A DNA stretch of 64,000 nucleotides from Apiosordaria backusii (Eukaryota > Ascomycota > Sordariomycetes > Sordariales > Lasiosphaeriaceae). Position 1 is the stretch's first letter. Each line of letters opens with the position of its first letter. A program made the position numbers and the translations under genes. The stretch covers positions 2,356,001 to 2,420,000 of the forward strand of contig JAUKTV010000001.1 in NCBI GenBank assembly GCA_030549205.1. Reading direction: 5' to 3'. The notes beneath the pieces were generated by a model, which had not been told where the DNA came from, ran no database searches, and saw only the letters and a program-made list of their open reading frames with translations. Shown here one piece after another: positions 22,275 through 35,400 of this stretch.

Positions 22275-25200
22275 CGAAAATTAAATAAAACTCCTAACTA
22301 CCGTAGTTTTCAAGCCATTTCTATATTTAAAATAGCTTTAAGAATTTAATTTTTTTTACCTCTAAAAGCCCTTGAAAGCCTCTATATAGCCATTATTTTA
22401 AATTGTTATAAGCAGCCGAAATCAATTCTTAAATGTTTGGGTTATTTAGCCTGTTAAATACTGCTTAAATAATAGCATTACGATCCTATAGTTTAGTTCT
22501 TCCGTATTAATACCACTGTTATTATCTTAATAGCTCTAAAGAAGAAGCTTCCGGTTAAATGGCCTTAGGCTAATACCGAGATATTTAAGTCTGGAGATGC
22601 CTTAGCTTTTAACTTATTTAGTAGTATCTAAATAGTATTAAAGTTTAAACTTTCCTAGGGTGCTACGATTAGAAGCTGGGCTGCCGTTGCTTTTACTTTT
22701 ATTTCCGGTCCTTTAACTTTATTATCTAGGATCTGGATTAAGTTTAAAACGCTAAGTAGTTTTGGCAAAGTTAGTAGTGGTGGTAATGCCGGAGATACTA
22801 TTAATGATTAGCTATAGGGCTATAGTAAGTCCTCTATTTCTACTACCGCTATTACTATTATTATAGGTTTAAATTTCTAAATAAAGTCTATATGATACCT
22901 GAAAAGTGGGTCTATAGATAAGATAAGGTTAATAGATTAGATAAGGAGTTCTGATTAATTGCAGAGCTCTACCTTTATTAGCTTGCAAGCTTAGGTTAGG
23001 AGGCTTTTATTTGCCCTGCTTACCTTACCTTTAGTATAGGTCTTATACCTATTTAAGTAGGAAGCTTATAAGCTATAAAGGTCTTCTGAATTTATTACCT
23101 TTTACTATACTTTTTAATACTACCTTAACGTTAAGTATTAAATAGTAATTGCAACTATAGTATTGTTTACTTTACTATTGTAAATAGCTTTAGTTACTAT
23201 ACTATAGTTTATTTACTTAATAATTAAGAAGTTGCTATACCTTTCGATTTACCAACCTTAAGATCTATCGCCGTTACTTAAGGTCGCTATATTTATTAGC
23301 TTAAGTAACAATCTTATAAAAGTATTAAAAATATAAAAAGGTCGATATACCTTAAATAATTGTAATAACCTTAACTTTACTATCATGCCTATTCTATAAG
23401 TATATTTATAAACTTACAGACATTTGCAATTTCCTCTTTATTAGTAATTATCAGTAACTATAGAGTTTCCTTTTTTTTATTTTACTATATAGTAATCTTC
23501 AATAGCTATATAGGTTTTTAGTCCTTAGTAATTATCAGTAGCTATTAACTTCTTCCTTATTTATAGTTCTATCGCTGTTTTCTTTTTTTAAATCTAGGAA
23601 TAGCTTTTAGTAATCTTTAATAACTAGAAGCGACCTTTTACTATAAAAGAAGTAAATCTTATATCTTTAAGTGATTTTTAGTAATTAAATAAATAAGAGA
23701 TCCTTAATTTACCAGTTTTCGTTAGTTTTATATTATTAAATTTTTCTTTTATTTTACTATATTATATTTATCTAATAATTTATAAGGATATAGCTATATT
23801 AAGTTTATTTGATTTTAAACTATTTAAGTTATTAACCTTACTTCCTTAGCTTACGTTTTTACTAAATATAGTAGCCAGTTAATTAACTAGCCTTTAAAAA
23901 ATACTTAACCTTACTTAATAAAAATAAAATAATAAATATAAGCAAACTTTATAAAGCTTCTATTAAAATAAAGGCAAAGCTCTTCTTAATATTATAAGCA
24001 AATTATTTAATTTAACTAACCTTTACTATTAATATAATTTAGTAACTATAGGTTGCGATTTTCCTAAGGAAGAAATTACCGACAAAAGCTATATTAAAAA
24101 GTAAGACTAGTCTAATAATAATAGGATTAAAGATAGTTATATATACTAGGTCCTATTAGATTCTAATATAGCATTTAAGCTACTAAGTCGATTTAATAAA
24201 AATATCAAGACCGTTAAATTCTTTAACGAAAAGATTAATTATTATATTAGCAATCTTTTTAATAAAACTATTAACTAAGTTACTTAATTAGTAGATTTAA
24301 ACGATAAATTCAAGTTTACTGCTAGTCAATGCTCTAATAGTTAGCTTAAGTTTATAGTAACTTCTAAAGCTATAATAGTTTAAATATTTAAAATATAAAA
24401 GAAGCTTAAAAGAAATATCTTAAATACTTAGAAAATAGTAACCGATTATAATACCGCTGCTTATTTTTATATATTTAAGATTAAAAATTATACTGCAGTT
24501 AAACTTTAAGGTAATATCAATAAAGTATATAAATACTTTAATAGGATTATTAATAAATTAGACTTTGAAGTTATATAGTTTAACTTTAAAGTAAACTTCT
24601 ATACTAAAAAGTATACTACTATAAACTTTAAGATAGCTAATTATAAACGTATATTTAGTTATTTAAAGAATATTTAATAGTAATAGACAGCTTTAAAGAC
24701 TAACATTAATAACCTTTAAAATTAAGTAAATAAAATTAAGGTTGCCGATATAAAGTAGATTAATACCGCTATTTAAACTACTAATTTAGCTACTATTATA
24801 TTAATAGAGAATGCTATATATATAGGCGATTTTAATAAGAAATATACTTACTAGACTATAAAGTAAGATAAGATAGTAAAGGGATTGGAGAATATATATA
24901 AAGATATTACTAACTTATAGAAAGGAAGAGTCAATTTTATAGAGTTCGATTTAACTTTATATAGTAGAAACTAGCTATATTGTACCGTTAAATCTAGCCT
25001 AAGTTAAGAATCTAATTATTTACTAATTAGTAATAGTAAGTTACTTATTTTTTATAGAAGTATGTTAAGTACTTTTAATAACCTTAATGGTAATAATAAT
25101 AGATTAGGCGATAAAAACAATACCTATTATCTTTTAAAAGATCCTTTTAATCTTTTAAAGTAAAGTAGAGACTTAAATAATTGTAATTACCGTTACTATA

Positions 25201-25549
25201 ATATAGAAACCGCTAATTCTATAATTACCAATTCCTTTAATAGTATTAAAATTAAAAAAGAAAATATAGGCCTATTTTAGCTTAGTTATAAAGACCCTAA
25301 TAATATAAATATAGTATTAAAAAGTAAGACAGTTATTTTTATAAACATCTTTTATTTTATTAACTATATCTATTCCTTTTTAAAAGAAGAAAAGATTTGC
25401 AAATCTATTAAGTAGTAGATTACTTTTTTCTTTTAGTTAATTCTAATAAATACAGTAATACTTTAATAAAATAATAAGATATTTAACGTTTTATATAAAG
25501 ATATATATTAAAAGGAACTGTAAGCTATATTAATAGTATTAAAAATATA

Positions 25550-28130
25550 ATTTACATTTAATCTAGCTACTACTATTAAATTATTTTATACTAGATCTTT
25601 TACCTTTAAAGATATTGCTTATAATAAATAGGCTTTACCTTAATTTATTTAGAAAATATTATATTATACTTAGGCTATTAGTACTATCTTTAATAATAAT
25701 ATTAACTGGTTTAAAATTATAATATAAATCTAGTCTTTAATTAACATTTAAATTAAACAGTACCTACTTACTTTATTATATTATAAAGAATTAAGCAATT
25801 ATATATTTAAAGTTAAGGATATAAAAGCGGTACTATTAGTAATAGCCTTTAACCATTACCTTTATATTATTATCAAGAAGTACTTTAATAATGCTTTTAC
25901 TTAGTAGCTTTATAACGATATATAAGATTCTAATCAGTCTTTTTCTTTATATTCTTTTTAGCACTCTTCCTATAATAGAAATAAGTATCGAAGTTTATAT
26001 AATAATAAAGATAGAAACCTTTATAATAATAAAGAAGGAGGTTACCTTTATAACTTTAACCGAGATTAAGTTTAAGACTATAATCGAGCTTACGATTATA
26101 ACTATAATTGTAACTGTAGTTTCGATAGGATTAAGTTAGACCGGAACAACCGAAATAAGTAAGATAGGAAGCTAGACCGAGTTTATTAAGTAAAAGATAC
26201 TAAAGGTAAAACCGAAGTTAGCGTTAAAAGTGAATTTAATAATAATTATTACAATACCGAGGCTAAAATGTTTTGCTTTGTTTTTAATGTTAATAAGTCC
26301 TATATTAAATATTATTAGCAGTTTTTTATTATAGAAAAGACTTTTAACTACTGTAAATAGTATTATAGTATATCGGAAGTTTATATTGAATTATCCGGTA
26401 AGTATTTAAAGAATATTAAGAAGTATATTTATAGTTATTATTATAAAGTTTTTAAGTTTTATAATATATTATTTAAGTACTTTAAAGTCTATAAGGACGT
26501 AGTTAAAGGCTTTATTTGCTTTACTATAGCTAACCTTAAGATCGATAACTCTTTTTTAATTTACTAGAACGCCCTTTAGCTTTTAAGTAAATTTAAAGTT
26601 AAAAAAGCGTTACTACTTAATATTAAAGAAAACAATTAAAATCCTAACTTTAGCTTTACTTATTTATATACGCTAGTTAGGTTTAAAACTAATAATAAGG
26701 ATTTAGAAATTTACTTTAACTTTAGTATAGGTAGAATCATTATTAGGTAAAATTTCCTTAGTATATTTAAGTATACTATTAAGAAGTAAAGAGGTAAGGT
26801 TAAGGATATTAATAGTAAACTACTTTAGTTTAATAAGTAAGTAAAGTTTTCTTTTTATTTCTTAAGATATAACCTTTAAAGAAATCTAACCTTAATGAAG
26901 TTTACTAAAAGCGGTTAGATTATTAAAGACTTTATACTTAACCTTTTACTTAGCAATAACTTTATAGTCTTATATAGTATAGAAATCGACTATAGTAATT
27001 AAAAGATTTGCCTATACTTAATAAAGTATTATATTAAGTTTACTACTTATATAACTTTTAAGTCCTACTATAGGAAAGTAAAGACAATATAGAAAATCAC
27101 TTTTATATCCGGTTAGGAAGCCTTTATTTCTATTAAATACAAGCCTCTCCCTATAGATCGCACTTTCAGTTTCGATTTAAAGTACTTTACTGTTATATCT
27201 TTCTTTATTAATACTTATATACTTAAAGTAGTCTTTATTAAAAACGATACTAAAGGTATTTTTACTATTTTTAAGTATTGTAAAGTTAGAGCTATTAAAG
27301 AACGTTAAAATAGTAAATACTTTACTATATTTTAAAATAAAGACCTTAAAGCTTTAACTGTCAGTACCGGTATTATTAAAGTTACTTTAATTACCGTAAA
27401 AGGAAGATTATTATTAGTAATTACCTTTATAACTATTGTAAATGTTACTAGCTTTAATATAGTATAGTTTATAACCCTACTATAAGGTCCTTTAATTATA
27501 AATACTTAGTTTCTAATTACTTTAGTAATTAAGGAAGTTCTTTACAAATCGTTTACTAAAGGAGTAATTAATACTTTAATATCTATTAAGTTATTTATAC
27601 CGTTTAGTAATTCGATCTTTAAAATCATTTAAAAAATACTAACTATTATACCTATTTAGGATCCTTTTAAAGTTAATATCATCCTTTAAACCTTAGTTTT
27701 AACTTTTAATCTAGACTTAGCCTTTTAGGCTATATAGTCTAAGTAAGTAAAAAAACCTAAGCTTAATAATACCCTTCTAACTGTCCTTAAAAAGATCTTT
27801 AATCTAGAAATTAAAATAGATAAAAAGTATATCGAGATTATTATTAAGGAGGGAATATATATATATACTGCTAATAAAGATTTTACTATAAAGATTATTA
27901 AAGTAATTAAAAAAAAGCCTATTCTATAGGTAAATAAAGGTCTAATCGATATATTAAAAAAGGATATAATGTAAATATCTTTAATTAAAGGATAATAAAT
28001 TTAGTACCGAGTAAAGGCTCGATCCTTTCTATTAAGTAAAAAAGATAAAGAGGTCCTTAACAATATCTATAGTTACCTATATAATTAGAATTAAATGGTT
28101 TTTTCTATAAGATCTATTGTTTAAATTTTT
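25550..28130 (+). pseudogene. Relic gag/protease-like reading frame inside the element
   Basis: One plus-strand frame stays in register for about 2.5 kb, broken only by stops explainable as RIP of CAA/CAG codons. It shows an Asn/Tyr/Arg-rich segment with repeated NNK/NRDR patterns (about 25930-26150), typical of the C-terminal part of fungal gag proteins. A Cys/His-poor remnant with scattered Cys (FCFVF, NYCK) follows. Then comes a segment near 26711-26750 (LEIYFNFSIGRIIIR) whose layout resembles a retropepsin active site with the catalytic residues mutated. A Pro/Thr-type linker and a charged segment (LLSKKDKEVLNNIYSYLYN, about 28035-28090) follow. Assignment to a Ty3-like gag-pol is from memory of family patterns and is tentative. 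No restored sequence is given. Confidence 0.45.
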
Positions 28131-28457
28131 ATTAAGAAGAAAAGGCATATTAAAAGTCCTAAACCTACTATAGTAGGTCTTAATTATATAGGTAAATATT
28201 TTAAGTTTCTTATAAATTTCGTTAAGCTTACAGTTATTTTAAAGTATTAAAAGCAGTACGGCCTTTTAATTATAGTTAAGAAATCTACTTATAGTTTAAA
28301 TAGCATAGCCAGTAGTATGTATATTATTAGTACTATAGGAAAAAAGGGATGACAGTTTAATTGATAGTAAAAAACGGTATTTGGAAGCCTTTTTAGTACT
28401 AAAAGGCCTTAAAAACATAGCTTTCCGGCCAGTTGGTTAGAAGAATTGATGGATTTG

Positions 28458-28541
28458 ATGGATTTAATGGCCCTGGCGGTGTGGGTGGTTGGGACCTAAA
28501 AAAACCAAATTGGATTTTTGGAACTTCCGTTTGCAACGTAC
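28458..28541 (-). repeat. Right terminal inverted repeat of the 6.35 kb element
   Basis: Reverse-complement partner of 22191-22274. Just inside it are two further near-copies of the 9-mer ATCAAATCC (28445-28466), absent from the left end. Unlike the left side, about 45 bases inward of this repeat also keep normal composition. Confidence 0.9.
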
Positions 28542-28974
28542 AGCAGCCTTGCCAATTGCACGCTAGACGCTAAATTGCCAAGAGGAAAGAAAACATCCAA
28601 TTGGTACTGCTCCTCATGCGACGACACCTTCCTTCCCTTCTTGCTCTGGCTCCTTTTCAACTCAATACATCATCACCTTGGCCTTGCTTTGGTTATCTTG
28701 CGACAGTCTTCTTCTCTCTATTTTCTTGACAGAAAGTTACACACGCGCGCGGCAGTAGAGAATCCGGTCTCATTGATTTTTCTTAACAAACAAACAAGCA
28801 CCTGGCCTGCTGAACACCAGGCAATTCGAAACACACAGGCGTCGGCTTTCCAGCGGGCCTCTTCCACCCCCGACCCGCTATGAAAGTGGAAACAAACGCC
28901 CGGCCTGCTGCTACTACAACAATAACAAGAGACACCTTATTATTTAACGTCGTTCCCCTTTTTGCTGGAAGAAA
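28542..28974. other. Promoter region between transposon and SHE3-like gene
   Basis: About 430 bases separate the right end of the element from the next ATG, so the insertion sits in or near the promoter of that gene. No RIP-like AT shift is visible here. Confidence 0.45.
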
Positions 28975-30961
28975 ATGCGCAACAAGCTTGTGAAGGCGAG
29001 GCCGAATTCTACGACTGCAAAGGCGCTGGGGTTTTTTAACATACACCAAGATCGTGACGGTGACGAACGCAGTATGTTCTTCTTCTTCTTCCCCTTTTTT
29101 CTTGGGATGCTTGATCCGTAATAAGGTGGAGGTTCCTTGTGCCTGAGACACATGTCCCGGAGTTTGTACGCAAGGTGTCGGCCTGCAGACAAGGATAGAG
29201 GCACTTGGGAATTCGGACACCTGCAGATTACGTTGTCTGTGTGGGTGTGTTTATGTGTGCCCGTGTGTGTGGTTGTTGGAGAACGGAAACTACAGAACGG
29301 AAACTACGGGCAGTTTTTTAGTGGTAAAAAGTTGAGGAACACCGGACTGGGAAGCTAATTTTTGGTGTATCTGGTATTTCCAAACAGAAGGGTCCTCTCC
29401 ATCATCATCCACGCGAAATTCTGTCGACGCACCGCTATCCCCTCGAGCCGCAGCCGCGAATCAAGCCGCTCAAGCACAAGCCGCGATTACCTCTCCCCCT
29501 ACTTCTCCGAGCCCAACAAGCCGCACCAGATCCCCGCCACCGCAACAACCACCTTCTAGTAATAATAACAAGGCCGCGAGGCCACCGCAGCAGGACTCGC
29601 ACCCCTCGTTTCGAGCGACGCTTACCCCGGCCTCGGAAAACACCATAAACTCTGCCATGTCACGAACGTCGGCCGGAACAACAAACGGAGTAAACGGGAA
29701 GATAACGCCAGCAACCACAGCGCCGTCACCCTCGGCGGCCGCAACTTCCTCCTCCCTCTCTCCAAGCCGCATGAACTCGACTATCCGCGCGGTACCAAGT
29801 TTTGATCGATCCTCTGCGGAAGACTCGAGCAGCGACGGGACCAACGCGACGACGTCGAGAAACTCCGCGCTTTCCAGCTCTATAAACAGCACAGCGAGTA
29901 TGTCTTCTTCCGAGTCGGCGAACCTGACCCCTAGCGGGATCACAAAGACCCCGTCGATCGGAAGACTGCGACCTAGCCCGTCGGGGGTTTCGATTGGCGA
30001 GAGCAACAACAGCGACAGTCACAGCACGCCGGGGACGAGAACGCTGCGGTCGTTTCCTAGCATGGTTGACATCCCGCAGCGGGAGAGCAGTATTAGCGCT
30101 ACCGGCTCTTCGTATTCTTCTGCCGCCGACAACCCCGGAGGAAACCCGACTCCTAATGAGATGTCGCTTGCCGCGGGGGAGGCTCATCTTTCCGGTGGAT
30201 GGGATAACTCGGTGGGAAAGGCCGGGTTGGGAAAGACGGGCAGGGTGATTAATCGGCTGGTGTCGGATAATGAGTCGCTGAAGAGGGATATCAAGATTGA
30301 GAGGCTGCGTGCGGAGGAGGCGAGGCAGCAGGCGCAGCTGCTGAAGGATCAGCTGGACAGGACGACGCGCGACCATGAGAGCCAGATGCTGGATGTCAAT
30401 GTTACCAAGACTTTGCTGGCGCGTAAGGAGCGGCAGGTCGAGGCTCTGCAGCAGGCGGTGGAGCTGGAGCGCAGTCGGGCCGTGTCGGCGACGGACAGGG
30501 AGAAGATTTGGAAGGAGGAGCTGGAGAAGGTTAAAGCGGAGTGCAAGAGGCAGGTGGAAGAGGCGAACAATCAGGTCCTGCTGACGGACGGGCGGTATAA
30601 TGCGCTGGCGAGCCACTGGGGCGGGGAGGGGGAGAGGTACAGGAAGAGGACGGACAAGATGAAGAAGGAATTTGAAGAGCTGAGCGAGAAGAGGAGGGAG
30701 GACGATGAGAAGATTCGAAGGCATGAGCAGATGATTGATCAGATGTATGTGGAGATTGATGACTTGGAGAAGCAGAACAGGGCGCTGTGGGAGATGTTTG
30801 AGCGGTATAAGAAGGAGAAGGATGAGAGCTTGAGGGGGATGACGGAGGATAACCAGCGGCAAGCGGAGGAGCTGCAGAGGACGATTGAGGAGGCGAAGGC
30901 GGCGAGGGATAAGTTGAGGTGGGCGTTGAATGTGAAGGAGAATGTGAAGGGGGCCAAGTAA
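28975..30961 (+). CDS. SHE3-like coiled-coil protein
   Basis: Two exons, 28975-29071 and 29388-30961, encode 556 residues. The 316-nt intron has a GTATGT donor, a GCTAAT branch site and a CAAACAG acceptor. Joining it extends the frame upstream of the ATG at 29657 without any stop and gives the start MRNKLVKARPNSTTAKALGF. Residues 1-300 are disordered, Ser/Thr/Pro-rich. A conserved block near 315-350 (GKTGRVINRLVSDNESLKRD, IERLRAEEARQQAQLL) opens a long coiled coil to about residue 550. This is the pattern of the SWI5-dependent HO expression protein 3 family; yeast She3 links myosin Myo4 to She2-bound mRNA. She2 is absent from most filamentous fungi, so a role in mRNA or cargo transport is only inferred. 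Confidence 0.78.
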
Positions 30962-32492
30962 GGGTTTACTCGACATATTCGGTTTTGAAATTCTTCGATA
31001 TCCATATTTCATCGATATTCTGCATATGCCAGCAGCTTCATCGACAGCACAGCAAAAGGTTGTTTTTCTCAACTCCATTTCGGCTTTTCTGGGTCTCTTC
31101 TCTTTTCCTTTCAACATCAGCGTTACTATGATGGACTTGGAGCACATCAACAACTGGCTCAAATCCGATCAGTCATAAAGACAGCCGCGAATCATCAGTC
31201 GAGCAAGCCAGGATTGCGTTCAGAGCATCATCCATTGAAATTGTTTACAGCAGAGGGCGGGGTTTCATTTGTTTTATCTGTTTTCTTTCTTTCTTACAAC
31301 ATCTTCATGTTTCGAGTGTCTGGATACCCTAGAGTGCGAGAAGACAGAGAGAGAAAGGGGACCAGTATCATTTGTACCATCATGCCTTCATTATGGTTTG
31401 AAGCTTGTGTTACTTTATTGTTCTACATTGGAGTTTGGGTGGGAAGGTTTGGTGGGGGGGTAATGGATTGATTGACTTATCTTATTTGTTGTGTTTTCCC
31501 CAGGGCTGGAGTTTGGGAAGGGAATGGAAATTGGTGGGGGGGAAACACACTTTTGGGAAATGGGTTTACACTGGGCAAAGCACACATGACACATACATAC
31601 GTGGCATATGGAGATGGCGTCGTTGCTTTTGTATTGAGTAGGGGAGGGGGTGAGGTTGAAGATAGGGGCGGCGATAAATATAAGATTTTCTTTCAGATCA
31701 TCCCGTTGTGATATTAGATGATATATGAGTGAGACAGCGAACGAAGCAATGTGCCTTGTTAATTTGAGGTGGTTTGACTGTGCTACCAGATGCCACGATA
31801 TTGACTTTGGTGGGGCAATGGAAAGGGGCGTTGTCAAGGCAACAACTTGGGAAGAGGTGGTTGATAACCAGAATTCTTTCCTGACGAGTTGAAGCTATCT
31901 GGAGTCGTTTCTGGGCGCTGGGCGCTTTCTTAAGATGTTCTGTGTGAGCGAAGGCGTTTGCTCGCGGAAGCGGCTGGTGCTCGGGCCGTTCCTGCCCTGT
32001 TTGTCTCCTTGGTACGCGTACCTGCCTTTGCAAACCTCCTTATCATGTGCTGCAGACGTCATGGAACCATTTCGAAGAGACTGGACGCTCGTCTTGCGTA
32101 GTGGTTGGCGTCGAGGGCTGATACTTAAGGTAGGCTTCTCTCCTTTCCCGTTGCATCTCGCCCTTTGGTCTCCAGGCATCAACAGTCGCAGCACTCTCCG
32201 CCACTCTTGATCTCAACGTGTACCATTGCCGGCGACAGGCGTTCTTTTTTTTGTTAATACGCCTTCTTTTTTTTTTTGGGGGGGGGGGGGGGGCCTCTGA
32301 ACCCCTTTAGAGGTCTGTATTGTTCTTCCGTACGCCTCTCCCAATTGCTTTGACTGCCTCAAACTGTTATTTCGACGCCTTCGGCATTTTCAATCAGGCG
32401 TTCAAAAAGAATCGACACGCCTACAAATTTTCTCAATACGCGTCAGCCGGCTAACCTGACACCTAGCCAGATCCCCAACCAGGCCCTCCAAG
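30962..32492. other. Intergenic region, 1.5 kb
   Basis: 3' flank of the SHE3-like gene and promoter of the next gene. It contains a T11G16 homopolymer tract (32267-32293). No open frame with recognisable content is seen. Confidence 0.45.
32267..32293. repeat. T11-G16 homopolymer tract
   Basis: Eleven T followed directly by sixteen G, about 200 bases upstream of an ATG. Its true length may differ from the assembly because long G runs are hard to sequence. Confidence 0.8.
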
Positions 32493-35400
32493 ATGGAGGA
32501 CCACGTCGAATTTTATCAGATGACGTGCTGGGCTTACAAGCCCAAGGCGATCAAACGGATCGCCAATTATCTCTCTGCCCAACCAGCCGTTAGTTACTTC
32601 TCTCGTTTTATCCTACTTTGTAAGACCGTACGCTGATTTATTACAGCTTCATGGCAAGGTGGAGGTTCTCTACGACCTCGACCAGCGCTGGTTCAAAATT
32701 ACTTGCCATCAAAACGAGGTAGCAGCGTTTCGCCGGCAATTTGCAGCAGTCGCTGCCCAGATTGAAGAGGAGGCCCTCGGCTGCGACTACGAGAAGGTTC
32801 TCGGACCAGCGGGCTACTTTGACGTAGGATATTTCCGTCCCTCAGCAACCGTGCCGTAGTCGCTAACTTTCACAGATCGATATCGAAAACGAGTGGATTG
32901 CCGGTGAGCAAGAGTATATCAACCTCCGAGAGTCGCAAGCGAATGAGTTCAAGTCGTATGCCTTCCCCGCCGCCATCGCCAAGTTCCCCTTCAAAACATG
33001 CTGGGATGCTCTTGAGAACCGCGACGACGGCCTGACGCTTTGTCACGTCATATCCGACGACAAGCTGGGTCAAATCGAGAAAGAGACCCATGTTCGGATC
33101 GTCACGGATCTTGGCAAGTCTCTGGTCTTCATCGGATCACAAGAGGACGGATGCGTTTACAAGGCCAAGGGGAAGCTGGACGTCCTCCTGGACAGCAAAG
33201 TTAGCACCATCACCCTCTCCCGCGTTTAGCCAGAAGATCGTCTACTCACAGATACCCAATAGAACATGGCTTTGATCTCTCTCCGGAACGACCATGTCTT
33301 GTACATTGACGACTACATTGATGAGATACTCCGCCCCGGATTCATGGTTGATCTTCGATACATGACCAACATCAACCCACGACTGCCCTCGTCGACGTTG
33401 CTCGATCCCGCCAATGTGAGAAGACTGGAGGGAGCTTATGCGCGTATGTACACGCAAGGCGTTTCTTTGAGGCTTTGTCCCTACAGCCACAAGAAGAAGT
33501 GGCATGTCTCCCTTCTCGGTCCTCGCATACCTGAGCGAAAGACACAAGAAAAGTATGTTTTGGGCGACCGCCCGGCAATCACTGAAAAGGATTCAGCCGA
33601 GTACCCCATCACAGCACCCGTCTCGCAGGGTGTCATTCTCGAGCAAGTGCAGACAGCAACCACTGAGAGCCAGGTGGCTAGCTGGATTGAGGGTATTTCG
33701 ACGAAACCCAGCTCTGATGTGTGCACTGATGGCACCACAATCGAGCCCTTTGTGCATCCATTTGATCTGGAACGTGCTGTTGCTGGCCCTCTTGTTGACG
33801 TTCCGGCGATCTCGGTTGCTGACTTGACAGAGAGTATCGTCGACGAAAGCCACGCCCCTATCCAGGATTTCTCATCTCTGACGATTACTGGACCTATAAC
33901 CGCCGATGACCTCACTGAAGTGGAGCTTATTGATATTGACAGTCCGAGTGGTCTCTATGAGGAGGCTCTGAATTCGCCTGTTCGTCCGTCTGAAGACATT
34001 GGAGGTGACCGAACTCAAGCCCTCACCACAACCGGTGATGGTGCTGGGGATCGCCGTTATAATCGCTCTGTATCGAGCGCAACCTCCTTGATGGAGTTCA
34101 GTGGTAAGTCTTCAGTCTTCTTCTACAAGATCACACAGCTAACAAGGACATGTAGATGATGACGGCGCGCCAACCCCGACACCCTTTCGGCGGTACGATG
34201 ACCCCGACACCAAGCGCTTTCAAACCATGAACCAACAGACCGGATCCTTTGCCCAAAGGTCAACCGCCGCGTCCTCCACCACATCGAACGCTACATCCAG
34301 AGCAGCACAGAAGCTGGCAGATGCAGTGGGAATGGCTGCCCCGAGCTGGACATCTGGCACAATACCCTTTGCCGAGAAACTCGAGATGTCGATTAGGAAG
34401 CTACTGTTAAAGGCGCATTATCGACGAGGCTGGGTTGAGGTGAGGGTTGAGTTTGGCCGAGTCCTCCTGGGAGACTGCGACGAAAGCTCTCTATCATTCA
34501 ACTCAGGGCAGTCTCCTGCCGACGGATGGGACAACCAAGTTGTTGTGCATATGCTGGAGCATGCCTCTCGAAAAGTCGACATCAATCAGCGGCGCAAGGA
34601 CCTCCGGTTCACCAAAATCCTCAGCACCCATGGATCCGATGCTGAGGCACTTCTCAACATGTGGAGTGATGGCAAACAGATTTGGGATCCGGAAATGAGC
34701 AAGACCGAGACCACGTATGCCTTTCATTGTGAGATGAAGCAGAAAGGGGAGCAGGGATCGTATCGATTTGCTATTGAGGTGCGTGACAACGGTGCCAACT
34801 CGACCCCGGCTTTTTCCACCATGGTCAAGCCATTTCACCCTATCCATGATGGTGATGGGGTGGCACCTGTCTACGTGCATGCTCTGAAGCATAACTGGGA
34901 CTTGCGGGTTATGCTGTCACATGTTGATCCCGATGAGGTCGACAAGCGGGCCAGCAGGTTCGCCATGCTTGTAACCAACAGTCTTCAGATTCGGTATGTT
35001 GTTTACCATCTCTACCACAAGTACAACGCACTGACGGCGATTGTTAAATAGGGATATCAACGGCCCAAACCTCACCTTTAGTGTACCTAATTACTCCACA
35101 ACTATTGGAGCGGTCCGAGTTCTGACACGATGGTATCATCCAAGCCTTGACGGAAAAAGCCAACTCCAGATCACCGAGGTTGAGCAGCTCGATATGGACA
35201 CCATTGAGGATATCCCAAATGCCGCGCCAGGAGAGAAAACCAAGAGAATTCACGCCCACCCACGGTTGCCAAAAACCTGTGAAGCCAAACAGCGTGAGGG
35301 TGACTTTGAGCGCTGGTACGAAGCTGCCGTTCTTTCCACTCAACTCCAAGAATCTTGCCAAATGAACTCTGGCCTCAAACTTGGAGACGCTGCCGGCTGG

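Larger units (their letters stand above)
22191..28541. mobile_element. RIP-mutated 6.35 kb element with 84-nt terminal inverted repeats
   Basis: The interior (about 22275-28400) is extremely AT- and TpA-rich, with stops in all frames, unlike the flanks; the change is abrupt at the inner edge of the left repeat. This is the look of RIP (C-to-T changes, mainly at CpA). No clear target-site duplication is visible at the outer ends (left flank TAATACAC, right flank GCAGCC). The plus strand keeps a long coherent frame from about 25500 to 28100, interrupted mainly by TAG/TAA where CAG/CAA would fit. It reads as gag-like protein followed by a possible aspartic-protease-like region. No reverse transcriptase, RNase H, integrase, transposase or tyrosine recombinase was recognised. 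The combination of inverted repeats with a gag-like body is unusual; the class is left open. Confidence 0.8.

Noticed and set aside
25891..26139. 82-codon Ile-rich open frame inside the transposon
   Set aside because: A by-product of RIP'd AT-rich DNA; it is out of frame with the longer gag-like register.
22191..28541. Assigning the element to DIRS retrotransposons
   Set aside because: Inverted terminal repeats would fit, but no tyrosine recombinase, reverse transcriptase or internal complementary region could be recognised, and a protease-like region would not be expected.
22180..28550. Target-site duplication at the transposon ends
   Set aside because: Flanking bases (TAATACAC left, GCAGCC right) do not match beyond one or two bases whatever end point is chosen.
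29726..31162. 478-codon minus-strand open frame opposite the SHE3-like gene
   Set aside because: Its Leu/Pro/Arg-rich sequence is what the opposite strand of a GC-rich coiled-coil gene gives; the plus strand has a coherent coiled coil and proper splicing.
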